From Myotis daubentonii (Eukaryota > Chordata > Mammalia > Chiroptera > Vespertilionidae): DNA of 64,000 nucleotides. Within the stretch, counting starts at the first letter, position 1; every line of letters begins with the position of its first letter. Of the stretch, positions 1-11,290 are shown piece by piece. The DNA lies in contig NC_081841.1 of NCBI RefSeq assembly GCF_963259705.1, positions 87,433,063 to 87,497,062 of the forward strand. The letters run 5' to 3'. The notes under the pieces are model-generated. The model worked only from the letters and a program-made list of their open reading frames with translations, was not told the DNA's origin and made no database searches. Both the position numbers and the translations under genes were made by a program.

Positions 1-214
1 GATCCTGCCTGGGAGACCTTAGGACCTGTTATGGTTTGAATATGTCTCCATAAAATATTAAGTTCTTACCCCCAGTATTACAGATCCCCCAGTGTAATTT
101 ATTATGATTTGGAACTCAATTTGGATCAGTAAATTTGAAAATCTTGACTGTGAAAATTTTTGGTTGAATGGATTAGTTAAGTTAGGAATTAGGTAATTAG
201 AAATAACTTAAAGA
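1..214. other. Left-edge sequence, possible MaLR LTR remnant
   Basis: The first ~130 bases contain a 'tgttatggtttgaatatgtc' stretch followed by 'cttacccccagt', which resembles the start of MaLR-type (MLT1) LTRs. The rest is AT-rich with no coding signal. The label is tentative because the match is short and decayed. Confidence 0.35.
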
Positions 215-223
215 GTAATTTGC

Positions 224-2783
224 TGCCTCCCACAACAACATCAAAATTACAACCAAAATACAGAACAACTACCATCCAGAACCATGGGATAGCTGGCTGA
301 GTGGAAGTACTACAACTAGAGAGGCAAAGAAGAAAGCACAATGAGACACCTTAGGAGGTGCGGAGTCGTGGAACGGGCTAGTCCAGCACCGGGTGTGCCG
401 CTTTTTTAATCAGGAGGGAGATCGCCTCTTTGGAGGCTGCCTGGAGGAGCAAGGAGTCCCAGCTCCACACCAGACCCCAAGTCCAGAGTTCCAGAGCTAG
501 GGAAAGAAGTCCCTCCAGGCAGTAAGAACTACAGACTGTAAAAACAAGTGCAGATTGGGGCTTAGTGACACACAGGCTGCTGGAGGCCCAGCTGCTCCTC
601 TCAAAAGGCCGGCACCAGGAACTGAATTTACAAGCTCCCGCTTGCTCTGAGCTCCAGTGCTGGGTGAGGCTCTGTGGGACACAGACACATACGGGGAGAA
701 ACTGGACTGTCTGGCATCAGGGCAGGAACGTGGGGGCGGCTTTCTTCCAGATGGAGGTGCTTGCAGTGGTCATTATTCCTGTACTGGGACCTCCCCTATG
801 TAGGGCTGACAGGCAGCCATTTCTGTTTGCTCTGCCCTGGAGATTCCCTGAGACACTGCCCCACCCAATTTATGACCCAACCCAAGTTGTGTGCAGCAGT
901 TTTTGCATATGAATGGCCTGTCCTTTCTCAGCCTAAAACTTGTCAAATAGGCTGCAGCTGGGTCAGGGAACCCCAAAGCTATCAATAAAAGGCCCAAGGC
1001 TGGCACCAGCACCAGCCTACCTTGCTTCACAGCTGGGCCTCCTCTGGGAACTTCGAAACTTGATACAAAGAGGAGGAATCTGCAGATCTCTCTGTAGCTC
1101 CTGCGGGGTGGCCCTAGGCAGTGGCTGAATTTGCACCTCCTTGGAGATCCAAGAGCGAGTGTACCCAGTGGTCAGAGTGAGATCATACCAGATTACAACT
1201 CTTCACATCCATAAGTGACTTAGGGGGCAGACTCAGTGAGCACCAAAGCCCCACTGAAGCAAGTCCTGACCCATAAGGGTATTTCCTACACAGCAGCTCT
1301 CCCACTGTAGTTGCAGCTGGTCCCCACAGCCAATTGGCCTGGAGGTCAATTTCTCCCAGTGATACCAACAGCAATCAAGGCTCAACTACAACAAGACTGT
1401 GTACACAGCCCACAAAGGGGGCGGGGGGGAATCAAGAGTGTCCACCTCAGGTGATTGGAGAGACTGAGCCACTGGGCCCTATAGGATACCTACTACACAA
1501 GGCCATTCTATCAACTCAAGGAGACTTAGCAGCTATGCAATACATAGAACAAACACAGGGAAGCAGCCAAAATGTGGAGACAAAGAAACATGTCACAAAT
1601 GAAAGAAATGAAAAAAAGCAAACTACTGGATATAGAATTCAAAACCACAGTTATAAGGTTACTCAAGAGTCTTCTAGAAACCTCTGAGGAACTTAGTGAG
1701 ACCTTCAAAGATCTTAATGAGAATGTTAAAAAAAATGGAAAGAACCAGTTAGAAATTAAGCAAACACTGACTGAAATAAAAAATAATATACAGGGATTCA
1801 ATAGTAGACTAGAGGATCCCAAGAATCAAGTCAATGATTTGAAATATGAGGAAGCAAAAAACACCCAACCAGAAGAGCAAAAAGAAAAAAGAATCCAAAA
1901 ATACGAAGATAATGTAAGGAGCCTCTGGGACAACTTTAAGTATACCAACATCTGAATTATGGGGGTGCCAGAAGAAGAGAGAGAACAAGATACTGAAAAC
2001 ATAGTTGAAGAAATAATGACAGAAAACTTCTCCTACCTGGTGAAAGACATAAACTTACAAGTCCAGGAAGTGCAGGGAACCCTAAACAAGAGGAATCCAA
2101 AGAGGACCACACCAAGACACATCATAATTAAAATGCCAAGGGCAAAAGACAAAGAGAGAATCTTAAAAGTAGCAAGAAAAAAAACAGTTAGTTACCTACA
2201 AGGGAGTACCCATATGACTGTTAGCTGATTTCTCAACAGAAACTATATTCAAAGTGATGAATAGCAACAACCTACAACCAAGATTACTCTACCCAGCAAA
2301 ACTATCATTTAGAATTGAAGGTCAGATAAAGAGCTTCACAGACAAGAAAAAGCTAAAGGAGTTCATCACCACCAAACCAATATTATATGAAATGCTGAAG
2401 GGTATTCTTTAAGAAGAGGAAGAAGAAGAAAAAGGTAAAGATAAAAAAATTATGAACAACAAAGTGACAACAAATACATATTGATCAACAAGTAAATCTA
2501 AAAATCAAATGAATAAAAAATCTGATGAACAGAATAAACTGGTGAATGCGATAGAATTAGAGGCATGGAAATGGAACAGACTGATGATTCTCAGAGGGAA
2601 GGGGATGTGGGGGGTTGCGGGAAGAGATTAGACAAAGATCTTATATGCATGTATGCAGTACCTATGGATACAGACAATAGGGTGGCAAGGGCCTGGGGTA
2701 GGGTGGGAACTGGGTGGAGGGGAGCTATGGGGGGAAAAAGAGGGACATCTGTAATAATCTCAACACTAAAGATTTAAAAAAAG
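224..2783 (+). mobile_element. HAL1-like LINE: 5' UTR, ORF1 and 3' UTR, no ORF2
   Basis: This is a near-complete non-LTR retrotransposon of the L1 lineage that carries ORF1 but lacks ORF2. A 5' UTR of about 1.3 kb (224-1570) leads into ORF1 (about 1572-2412). A spacer of about 150 bases follows, then directly the bat L1 3' UTR (about 2560-2770, 'acagacaatagggtggcaagg') and a short A-tail. It is flanked by the 9 bp duplication 'gtaatttgc' at 215-223 and 2784-2792, so both ends look original. ORF1 without ORF2 is the organisation of 'half-L1' (HAL1) elements, which would need ORF2 protein supplied by a partner L1. A later deletion of ORF2 from an ordinary L1 is the alternative. Confidence 0.85.
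1572..2412 (+). pseudogene. L1/HAL1 ORF1 (RNA-binding protein), decayed
   Basis: ORF1 of the HAL1-like element. The family product is a trimeric RNA-binding chaperone with an N-terminal coiled coil, an RRM and a C-terminal domain. The window shows a Lys/Glu/Asn-rich heptad-like stretch (about 1600-1900), then the RRM-type segment 'SLWDNFKYTNI', and after an in-frame TGA (1953-1955) the same frame continues as 'IMGVPEEEREQ' and 'PRHIIIKMPRAKDKERILK'. The TGA lies where family members usually have Arg or Gln, so CGA-to-TGA decay is plausible. Frame is lost again near the A-run at about 2175. The C-terminal domain is recognisable in another frame up to the TAA at 2410-2412. Not functional as it stands. 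Confidence 0.85.
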
Positions 2784-2792
2784 GTAATTTGC

Positions 2793-3220
2793 AGATAGTT
2801 GTATCTAATTGATATCTATGTCTCAGCATACAAATCACCACAATTGCAGGAAAATTAACAAATTTGCTTTGTCTAGGCAGGTAGATCTCTGTAGCAAACT
2901 GAATTTCTGTGAGAGAACAATGTTTAAGAGCCTGGCAATGAAAGATGATGTTGAGCAAAATGGTAGACTCTTGTCTCAAAGTGATAGCCTCTCTAATTCT
3001 TTAATGACTTAGGTTCTTTTGTAGTGGTTTATTTATGACAGGTTCCAGTCTCACAACCTAATAACTACTGCTACCTTCTACCCTTTATCAACTTAATCTT
3101 CCTTATAAGTACTTGTATTCACCAAGTTAGACTTCATCAATAAGGTATTTGTATCAGAATGAGTAGATTGTCTTTCATTGCTCATGTTTTCTAATCTGAG
3201 AATATGATATCGAAGATTCT
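2793..3220. other. No recognised feature
   Basis: AT-rich sequence downstream of the HAL1-like element. I see no repeat family, splice signal or convincing coding sequence. Confidence 0.5.
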
Positions 3221-3223
3221 AGA

Positions 3224-3452
3224 TCAGGGAATAGGCAAACTACAAACCTCAGGCTAAATTCAGCCCACCATCTGTTTTAGGAAATACAGATTTATTGGAA
3301 CACAGCATATTCATTCACTTACTTATTGTCTATGGCTGTTTTCATGCTATAATAGCAGAGTTGATCAGTTGTGAGAGAGACTATATGGCTCACAAAGCCT
3401 AAAATATTTACTATCAGCTCTTTTATAGCAAGAGTTCATCAGTTTCTGGCCA
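3224..3452 (-). mobile_element. hAT-Charlie type non-autonomous DNA transposon remnant
   Basis: 'ggcaaactacaaacctcaggctaaattcagccc' at one side and a segment matching 'tggctcacaaagcctaaaatatttactatc' at the other follow the layout of old mammalian Charlie MITEs, whose ends read as 'ggcaaactttttctgtaaagg' and 'gccgacccctg'. Heavily diverged, no clear 8 bp duplication. Confidence 0.6.
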
Positions 3453-3467
3453 TCTAAGGAAGGTAAA

Positions 3468-3470
<3 letters not shown>

Positions 3471-3522
<52 letters not shown>
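3471..3522. repeat. (TG)n microsatellite
   Basis: About 25 TG units with one interruption near the right end. Confidence 0.98.
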
Positions 3523-3523
<1 letters not shown>

Positions 3524-3989
3524 TAAATGAAGCCTAACATGACAGACATTTTAGTTTTCGGAATAAAATGTAATTTCCACATTACTAATGACCTAGACTC
3601 CACATTTCTGAAATGAAATTCATGGTTTAAAATGCTTCATTGAACTCAATTTTTCTTATTTACAGTTGCTTGTAATTAATAGTTATTTTGCTCTTATAAC
3701 TGCCTTTTCCCATTGCAAATAACTAGTTACAGAACTGAAAAATGGAAGAGTTGTCCAAAGGCATCATGTGATAGATGTTTTTGACCTAGTGTTTCTTGAA
3801 GTCAGGAAGATGCCTTTGCTCACAGTCAGTGGCTTCATTTCCTTGGAGGAAATCACTTAGGAGACATAATAGCATGCTCGGTACATTCTTGTTGCTTATT
3901 GATCACTTGATAAATTTCAAAGAACAGAAATAATGAAGAAAGATATTTCCATTTGAGATATGAATTAAACAAAACATTTATGATAACAT

Positions 3990-4150
3990 GACCTTAGAAA
4001 GTTACCTAATTTCCCTGTGTTTCAGTAACTTTTTCTATAAAATGGAGATAATAAAAGTACACATCTCATGGGGTTATGAGGATAAATGAGATGTTCCATT
4101 AAAAATGTTGGACAGAATATCTTGCATATAATTAAGGCATAATACATTTA
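3990..4150 (+). repeat. MIR SINE fragment
   Basis: Contains the MIR-type order 'tgaccttagaaagttacctaatttccctg...ctataaaatggagataata...catggggttatgaggataaatgagat'. This is the 3' half of an ancient tRNA-derived SINE. Confidence 0.8.
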
Positions 4151-4294
4151 ACTTTTATTATTACTGCTATCTCTTCAGCTTCATAGCTTAAGTCTTCTGC
4201 CATATTTTAGCTATACATAACATCATTCATTCCCCTATCTTATTTATTTGTTCCCAGATGTTTTAGACTGGGTCCTTTAGAGAAGAAGAACTAA

Positions 4295-4556
4295 TCTTAT
4301 ATAATAAAAGGCTAATATGCAATTTGTCTCCTTGACCGGGAGTTCGACCAGGGGATGGGGCTGGCCTGCCAACTGCCTGGGGCCCTCTCCTTGGGCAGGC
4401 CCCACCCCCAATTGGCCCCCACCCCCTGATTGGGGAACAGGGCCGGGTGGCCAACCACCCACGGTCCCTCCCCCTGGCCAGTCTGGCCCATTCAGCCCAA
4501 TGGGGGAGGGCCGACTGGATCCAATCCATGCATGATTTTGTGCACTGGGCCTCTAG
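4295..4556 (+). mobile_element. HeliBat-type non-autonomous Helitron (262 bp)
   Basis: Starts TC ('tcttatataataaaaggct') after an A and ends CTAG ('gcactgggcctctag') before a T, as expected of Helitrons, which insert between A and T without target duplication. The terminal sequences are those of the abundant vesper-bat HeliBat family. The interior is GC-rich and non-coding, so it would depend on an autonomous Rep/helicase element elsewhere. Confidence 0.93.
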
Positions 4557-4566
4557 TAGAATATAA

Positions 4567-4592
4567 TGTGTGTGTGTGTGTGTGTGTGTGTA
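4567..4592. repeat. (TG)n microsatellite
   Basis: Short TG tract just downstream of the Helitron, followed by TATC-like units to about 4632. Confidence 0.95.
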
Positions 4593-4960
4593 TTTCTATA
4601 TCACTATATCTATCTATCAAACATCTATCTATCTGAAATTGGTTTGCACCATTGTGAAGGCTAAGAAGTCTCAAGATCAGCAATCAGAAGCTGGAGACCC
4701 AGGAGAGCTGATGGTGTAGTTCCAGTGCATGTCTGAAGGCTTGAGAACCATGAGAACTGATGGTGTGAATTTCATTCGGAGTCCAAAGGCAAGAGAAGAT
4801 CAAAGTTCCAGTTCTAAGACAGTCAGACAGAGAGAGAAAATTCTTCCTCACTCTGCCTTTTTGTATGGTGATTGGAAGTGAAGAACTTAGAGGCCAACTA
4901 ATTGGACAATTATCTACAAGTCTGGTGAAATTATCAAGAATGATGACAAAGGTGGCAATG

Positions 4961-5908
4961 AAGAGTTGGTGAATCTTATGCTAAATATTTTTCATGCAGT
5001 TCTCATTCGTCTTTGAATGTGCCATGATTTTCTTGTTTCTGGGACTTGCACATACTATTTCTGTTTGGAATATTCTCCTCTTCTCTGTTTGGAAATTTTC
5101 ATTCATTCTTCCAGTTTAGATGCCACTTTCTTGAAAAGCCTCTACTGATTTTCCCCATATAGGTTGCTTTTCCTTTGTGATTTCAACACATTTCATAACT
5201 TCTTCTATTGTGACACTTAACCAAATTATAGAGGAAGCTTTATTTAAAAATCTGCCTCTTCATGTACACTGTGATGTCCCATAATGCAGAGAACATCTTG
5301 TGCATCTTTGTTTGAATTCAATAAACATTTGCCAAGTGAATGCTTTCTTATTAAAATATGAGCAAATTCAGGGCATTTTTGTATACCTGGTTCATATTAC
5401 AGTGTACAGAAAAAGTAGAGTCCCAATAAATACTGATTGGATAAGTTCTATTACTATTTTCTAAAGAACCACCCCCCCCCCCCAAGATTCATTGACAGTA
5501 ATTATTTTCAAGTGTCCATGGTAGTCAAATACTTGGTAGCATGAGCAAACCCAGTTAACATATGATTACAATAAAATATGGATCATATTTGAACTTTTCT
5601 GTCTACAAATGTTTAAGCCATACCAGCTGACTAATACAAGGCAAATGGAAAGTTGGGCTGAAGTGAACATTTACAGTTAAACCTTAGGAGAGACGTGGAG
5701 GGATTTAGATTCAAAGGTTGGGTTGGTTTGCACTGGAAATATGCTTGGAATTTATTGCAGCTGCTCAAGGATAGCCTGGAGGTGTACAGATTGTGGAGCG
5801 ACAGCTGCTTTCTGAGCAATTAAATTGAGGTAACTCTCCTTAGTGGTCAAATTTTCCTTATCAGGGAGCACTTTTGTTTTTAAAAGTTTGTATGGCAATA
5901 TCCTAACC
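4961..5908. other. No recognised feature
   Basis: Unique-looking sequence with a short poly-C run at 5471-5484. I see no supported gene or repeat. Confidence 0.5.
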
Positions 5909-6120
5909 CCCTGGTCGGCAAACTGCGGCTCGCAAGCCACATGCGGCTCTTTGGCCCCTTGAGTGTGGCTCTCCCTAAGCCTTAGGAGTACCCTAATTAA
6001 GTTAATAACAATGTACCTACCTAAATAGTTTAAGTTTAAAAAATTTGGCTCTCAAGGGAAATTTCAATCATTGTACTGTTGATATTTGTCTCTGTTGACT
6101 AATGAGTTTGCTGACCACTC
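5909..6120. mobile_element. hAT MITE (212 bp) with perfect 8 bp duplication
   Basis: Inverted ends 'ctggtcggcaaactg' and 'gtttgctgaccact', flanked by identical 8 bp copies of 'tcctaacc' (5901-5908 and 6121-6128), the hAT target size. No coding capacity. The interior repeats 'tggctct' motifs. It is a non-autonomous hAT of the kind active in vesper bats. Confidence 0.9.
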
Positions 6121-6128
6121 TCCTAACC

Positions 6129-6396
6129 AATTCCTTCAGAGAAAGCTCACTAAAGGACTATCTGTGTTGCTTATATCAGAATTCCAAGCTTGCTTGTGCA
6201 TGGGAATCATTTGTGAAGCTTTTTTTTCCCCCCCCCAGACAAAGAAACCCAGGCTGCATATCCAGAGGTTCTGAGTCAACAAGCGTTTTTATAAAGCTTC
6301 ACAGGTAGTCAAATTTCAGTGAAGGATTTCATTGTGAATTATTTCTTCTTTGAAATACAACACTAGCTGAAATCTTTTGTGCTTATTAAATTATAT
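6129..6396. other. No recognised feature
   Basis: Short unique stretch between two DNA transposons. Confidence 0.4.
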
Positions 6397-6880
6397 CAGT
6401 TCCCCCTTTCCAAGACCCCCCAGTGGATGCCTGGAAACACTGACAGTACTGAACCCTATATATACCATGTTTTTTCCTATGCATACATATCAATGATAAA
6501 GTTTAATTTATAATTTAGGCACAGTGAGAGATTAACAAGAGTAACTAATAATAGAACAATTATAAGAATATACTGTAATAAAAGTTATGTGAAAGTGATC
6601 TCTCTCTCTCTCTGATAATCGATCTGATAACTGAGATGGTTACCAAGTGGCTAACAGGCAGGAAGTGTAGACAGCATTAGAGACATTGGACAAAGGGATG
6701 ATTCCTATCTGGTTGGGATGGAGAGGGATGGCGTGAGATTTTGTCACTCAGAACAGTGCACAATTTAAAATTGGTAAATTACTTATTTCTGGAATTTTCC
6801 CTTTAATATTTTTGGATTGAGGTGGATGGCAGGTGACTGAAACTGTGGAAAATGAAACCACGAGTAAGGGTGGACTACTG
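6397..6880 (-). mobile_element. Tigger/MER2-like pogo element
   Basis: The right end, read on the minus strand, begins 'cagtagtccacccttactcg'. 'aatattaaagggaaaattcc' and 'ggaatcatccctttgtcc'-type segments follow, as in MER2/Tigger non-autonomous elements. A TA at 6881-6882 fits the TA target. The left end has decayed. Confidence 0.8.
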
Positions 6881-7501
6881 TATTTTAAAATTGCAAGCTT
6901 AAAAGAAATCTTTTGTGTGAAGGTCCCTATTATGTATGATTAATCCATTGGAAAGAAACATTTTGCTTTCTGTAGTGCTGTCCAGGTCAAACATGTTCAT
7001 TTATGTGGACAAACTCCCTGAGTGTCAGTTCTTGAACTTCCTGACGAAGCTGCTGAGGATGGTCCTGTATTGAGGTAAAGGCTGAAGAACATGTGTGCTG
7101 AGGAAGCGAGGCAATACACAGCTCTTGACCTTCATATGGAAAACAAATCGTACACAATTTCTAAGTAATATGGAAAACATTAAAATTTTCAGATTTAAAG
7201 CTCTTTATCACTTATTTTAATCTTTTTTTAACCTCAGGAAGTACTGCTAATGTTACCACAGAATGTGAGATAAATTTTGCATTCTGTGCTAACACATCAT
7301 AGATAAAAAACAGTGCTATGCCACTCTGACAGCATGTTTCCTTTGTATCTTTTTAACATATCCTTAACCAGCTTCTATTTTATTTTACCTTAACTTTTTC
7401 CTAACTTCTACATAAGCTTTTTCTTTTTGAAGATAGAGGAGCCTTTTCATATCTGGTACCTTTTCCTCATTTTCTAATTTATAAGGACACTTTATAGCAG
7501 G
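6881..7501. other. No recognised feature
   Basis: Unique AT-rich sequence. Confidence 0.45.
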
Positions 7502-7569
<68 letters not shown>

Positions 7570-7594
7570 TCATTCTTTCTTTCTTTTTCTTTTA
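7502..7594. repeat. (TTTC)n microsatellite
   Basis: About 22 TTTC units with minor interruptions at the right end. Confidence 0.98.
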
Positions 7595-8858
7595 ATATGT
7601 ATTGAGAGCAGAACCATGCCCTTTTGCTGAACACCAACTTTAAAAAAGACCTAGGTTACACTTGACCCTTTGCTATCCACACTCTGATCTTACTCAATCT
7701 CTTAGACATTCCATTTCCACACCATTAACATCCTTATTGAAGGCAATTATTAGGCTCCCTGGAGCTGTGGGAAGGAAGATACATCCAGATGTCTGCCTAG
7801 TAGGTCCCTGATGTCCTTGAGTTTCTTTCTTTTTTTTTTTTTGTAAAGGATCCTTAGAAATCTAATTTCATCCATGGCAGTTGGATTCTTGATCTTGTTC
7901 CTATAGCCTTCAAATCATTTGCAAATTATGAAACTTTCAAAATATGCCCTTGTGTTGTATATTAAGGGTATAGTAAGAAGTAAGAAATTTTTATAAAAGA
8001 ATCAAACTGATCACAGCTCAATCCTTTGTCTCCAATTTAAAGAAACTACCTTACATTAGGCCATAGCCTATTTTCAATCAAGGGGAAGCCATTTTACAAA
8101 AATTATCAACTGCACTGCCCTCTACTCCCAAATACACTCAAACACAGTCCTACAAACTCACTTTCTATTTGGTCAATAGCAGCTCTAATCCTTAGTATAC
8201 CTTTATCCTTTGTTATTTGCATTTAACAGACATTGGTCACTGTGTCCAAAATGGTCTTTGGTTTCTTCCTTAATGACTCCGTGTCCTCCCTGATATAAGG
8301 CTTCACTATGTCTGTCTTATTTTAATGGCCCTTCTAATTCATCTCACATGATGCTGCTGGAGTATCTTTTCCTTCACTCCAACTCAGTGAGGTTTGCTGA
8401 ATCCAGGCCACATTTCTTGCCTGACATAAAGCTCTCTGAGACCTTTCATCTCTTCTACTTTGTCTATCACTATCAGCTGCTACTCTCCGATGTGAATCTT
8501 CCACCCCCATGGCACGCCAGATTGGTCCATATTTCACTACCTTCAGGAAGATGCTTCACTACCATTTTATTTGTGCTGGTCACAGGTAGAATCCAGGCTT
8601 TTCCTCATCTGCCTCTACACATTTTAGGAACACATTTATGTCCTGCAATTGAACATGTAAAGTTTCAACTCTTCTCAGAAAGTTTTTCTTTCCCACCAAA
8701 AAAAGCCACAAGTAATTTTGTTACTTTTTACCTGATGAATATCTGCTGTCTTTTTATTTTCATTTGGACAACTATGCCTTATTTATTGTCTGCCTTGTTT
8801 CAAGAGGTTGTAAGACAACATTTCTGTGAAACGTTTGCCATAGCAATGAGTCTGTAGG
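7595..8858. other. No recognised feature
   Basis: Contains a 169-codon open frame (8348-8857, +), but its composition and lack of recognisable motifs give no support for a gene. No repeat recognised. Confidence 0.45.
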
Positions 8859-9035
8859 TAATTTAAGAGCAGAGAATATGGTTTTTGAGACGGAAAACCA
8901 GATTTGGGTCAGCTTTGCAACTTACCAGCTATGACTGGAGGAAAATTATTTAAAGCTGTTTTGTTCTTTTTTTTGTTTTTTTGCTTGGTGGTTGGTTTTA
9001 ATCTCTAAAATAGGACAGTAATATTGGCCCTATCC
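8859..9035 (+). repeat. MIR SINE fragment
   Basis: 'gagcagagaatatggtttttgagacgg...ttgcaacttaccagctatgactggagg...taatctctaaaataggacagtaatattggccc' follows the MIR order. A T/G-rich tract interrupts the middle. Confidence 0.75.
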
Positions 9036-10494
9036 AAACTAGCACACAGCATTATTATATATAGCAAATTGAAACTTTATAACTGAAAAGACTTTGTAAA
9101 TGGAGATAGTCTATACACACTTAAAATATATTAGTTTTAACTTCCTTGTATCTGCCAAAGTGCTAGCACAATTGTAACCCCTGAGTAGGATTTACTATAA
9201 ACTCACAGAATCGGATTAATGTAATATTAGTTGGTGTCTTTGATATGCTAACACAGATACATGCAATTATAGCAAACTCATTCCAACTATTAGGGTTTAT
9301 TTTATTAGAAAGACACAAAGGAGTGAATATTACATGCTATGAAAATTTAACTGAACCATTCATAATAATATGGTGTACTCCTATTGGTCTTGTGTTATGA
9401 AGTAGGCATTGAGGTTCCTACTACTCTAACATAGTAGTTGCTCACTTGTATTGCTAGTGGGAAATCCGACTTCCTCTGTGTGACAATTGGACAAACAAAG
9501 TATTAACTGATTCAACCTTGATGATTTAGTAATTTTCATGATGCTTTCCTCTGCATGATATAATTCTTTTCATAAGAAATCACTGCAAAGTAATAAAAAT
9601 TTTTATGTGTTTGCAACTAGTATGTACAAGGAGTGAGAATAAATCCTAGATAAAGTTCTCCGTGGAATCCAAGCCTTTGATCGTGCCACCAATGCTTTAC
9701 TTTTAAAAGTGTGTCAAGATGATTAGATCTTGGTGCCAGGCATAATACAGACTCGAAAGCTGCCATGAATTCTGCTACTTGGGCAGAATATCTTCCTCTG
9801 AAGCACTAATTGACAATGAAGTTGAATGTTAAATAAGAAAGTTTAAGGTAAAATCAAGAAGAATAAGAGTTATTTGGAGTGTTGTCAAACACACTGTGGA
9901 TTTTATTAGGCACCAGATCTTGACCCAAATTAGGAAATAGTGAAAAATTAAGACCTAGACTTAAAGAAGTCCCATACATGACTTCAAATAGTTTTATACT
10001 TATTCCCCTCACATATTTAATGTTAAATAAAAATGAGCAATGATGTTTCAAAATTCCATTAATATGTCTGAATTAAAGAGAATTTTTTTAATTGAGCAAG
10101 AATTCTGTGAGAATAGTGGATCAATATAAGACAATTGTAATATCTCAAATAGGGTGGACCAAAATGTTGCCATAAGGCCAACACCACCACTACCACCTAC
10201 AACACAGTATAAAATACAATTAGAGCTGACTTCCTTAAAAAATCATCAAAAGAATTAGACTTTCATTAAAATCTTAAAATAGAAGCTATATGCTTACTTC
10301 TTGTTGATTCAACCTTCCCTCGGCTTCTGGTGTCCCTTGCCCCCAGTGATTGCTCACTTCACCTCCCTTGTCCAGGAGTCAAACAGTTTCGCTCATTGTC
10401 TCCATTTTCCTTGGGGTCTTCGAGGTGACTAATTGCCAATTTTCAGACTCTACAATGGGCTATTCAATTACTGTGTTACTATCCCTCTTCATCC
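9036..10494. other. No recognised feature
   Basis: AT-rich unique-looking sequence. Only short unsupported frames. Confidence 0.45.
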
Positions 10495-10502
10495 TTTTAG
10501 AC

Positions 10503-10812
10503 CAGTGGTTCTCAACCTGTGGGTGGCGACCCCTTTGGGGGTCAAATGACCCTTTTACAGGGGTCGCTTAAGACCATCGGAAAACACATATATAATTACA
10601 TATTGTTTTGTGATTAATCACTATGCTTTAATTATGTTCAATTTGTAACAATGAAAATACATCCTGCATATCAGATATTTACATTACAATTCATAACAGT
10701 AGCAAAATTACAGTTATAAAGTAGCAACGAAAATAATTTTATGGTTGGGGGTCACCACAACATGAGGAACTGTATTAAAGGGTAGCGGCATTAGGAAGGT
10801 TGAGAACCACTG
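10503..10812. mobile_element. SPIN-type hAT MITE, near full length (310 bp)
   Basis: Inverted ends 'cagtggttctcaacct' and 'aggttgagaaccactg', with identical 8 bp duplications 'ttttagac' (10495-10502, 10813-10820). The interior ('agaccatcggaaaacacat', 'tgattaatcactatgcttt', 'ggtcaccacaacatgagg') matches my memory of the non-autonomous SPACE INVADERS element. SPIN is known for patchy, horizontally acquired distribution in bats, tenrec, bushbaby, opossum, lizard and frog. Confidence 0.92.
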
Positions 10813-10857
10813 TTTTAGACCATTTGCTTTTCAGTAGGATCTTTTTATTGTATGATA

Positions 10858-10880
10858 GTAATAATAATAATAATAATAAA
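10858..10880. repeat. (TAA)n microsatellite
   Basis: Short TAA tract. Confidence 0.9.
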
Positions 10881-10885
10881 CCAAA

Positions 10886-11125
10886 AATAATAGCTAATTT
10901 AGTGGCATTTACTACATGGCAAGCATTATTAGAAATACCTTACACACACTGGCACATTTAATGTGCATACCAATTCGATGACTTATGTACCATTATTATA
11001 TCCATTTTATAGGCCATGAAGCTAAAGCATTGTGATGTCAGGTGGGTCATTAACTTGGAAGTGGTTTTGAAACTAGACAGTTTAACTCCACAGTCCCTAC
11101 TCTGAACCACTGAGCTATCCTGTTT
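10886..11125 (-). repeat. MIR SINE, antisense
   Basis: 'gcatttactacatggcaagcattattagaaataccttacac...attatatccattttataggcc...tctgaaccactgagctatcctg' is the reverse complement of MIR. Confidence 0.8.
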
Positions 11126-11159
11126 AAATGTATGTGTGTGTGGGGGGGAGGATATACAG

Positions 11160-11290
11160 CTTATAATGGGTATACTTGTGCGTTAGAGTCAGAAATACCT
11201 ATTCAAATCTTGTCTCTGCCTCTTACTGGTTGTGTGGCTTGGGTATGATATTAAATTTCTCTGAAATTAATGTTCTAAGGTGTAGAATTA
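11160..11290 (+). repeat. MIR SINE fragment
   Basis: 'gcgttagagtcagaaatacctattcaaatcttgtctctgcc...tactggttgtgtggcttggg' matches the 5'-central part of MIR. Confidence 0.8.

Larger units (their letters stand above)
4261..4960 (+). repeat. Ancient interspersed repeat split by a Helitron
   Basis: 'tagactgggtcctttagagaagaag' before the Helitron and 'ggctaagaagtctcaag...ggagacccaggagagctgatggtgtag' after it belong to one old mammalian repeat whose exact family name I cannot give. The Helitron and a (TG)n/(TATC)n tract lie between the halves. Confidence 0.5.

Noticed and set aside
8348..8857. 169-codon open frame as a gene
   Set aside because: No recognisable domain, no conserved context, AT-rich intergenic composition; length is compatible with chance.
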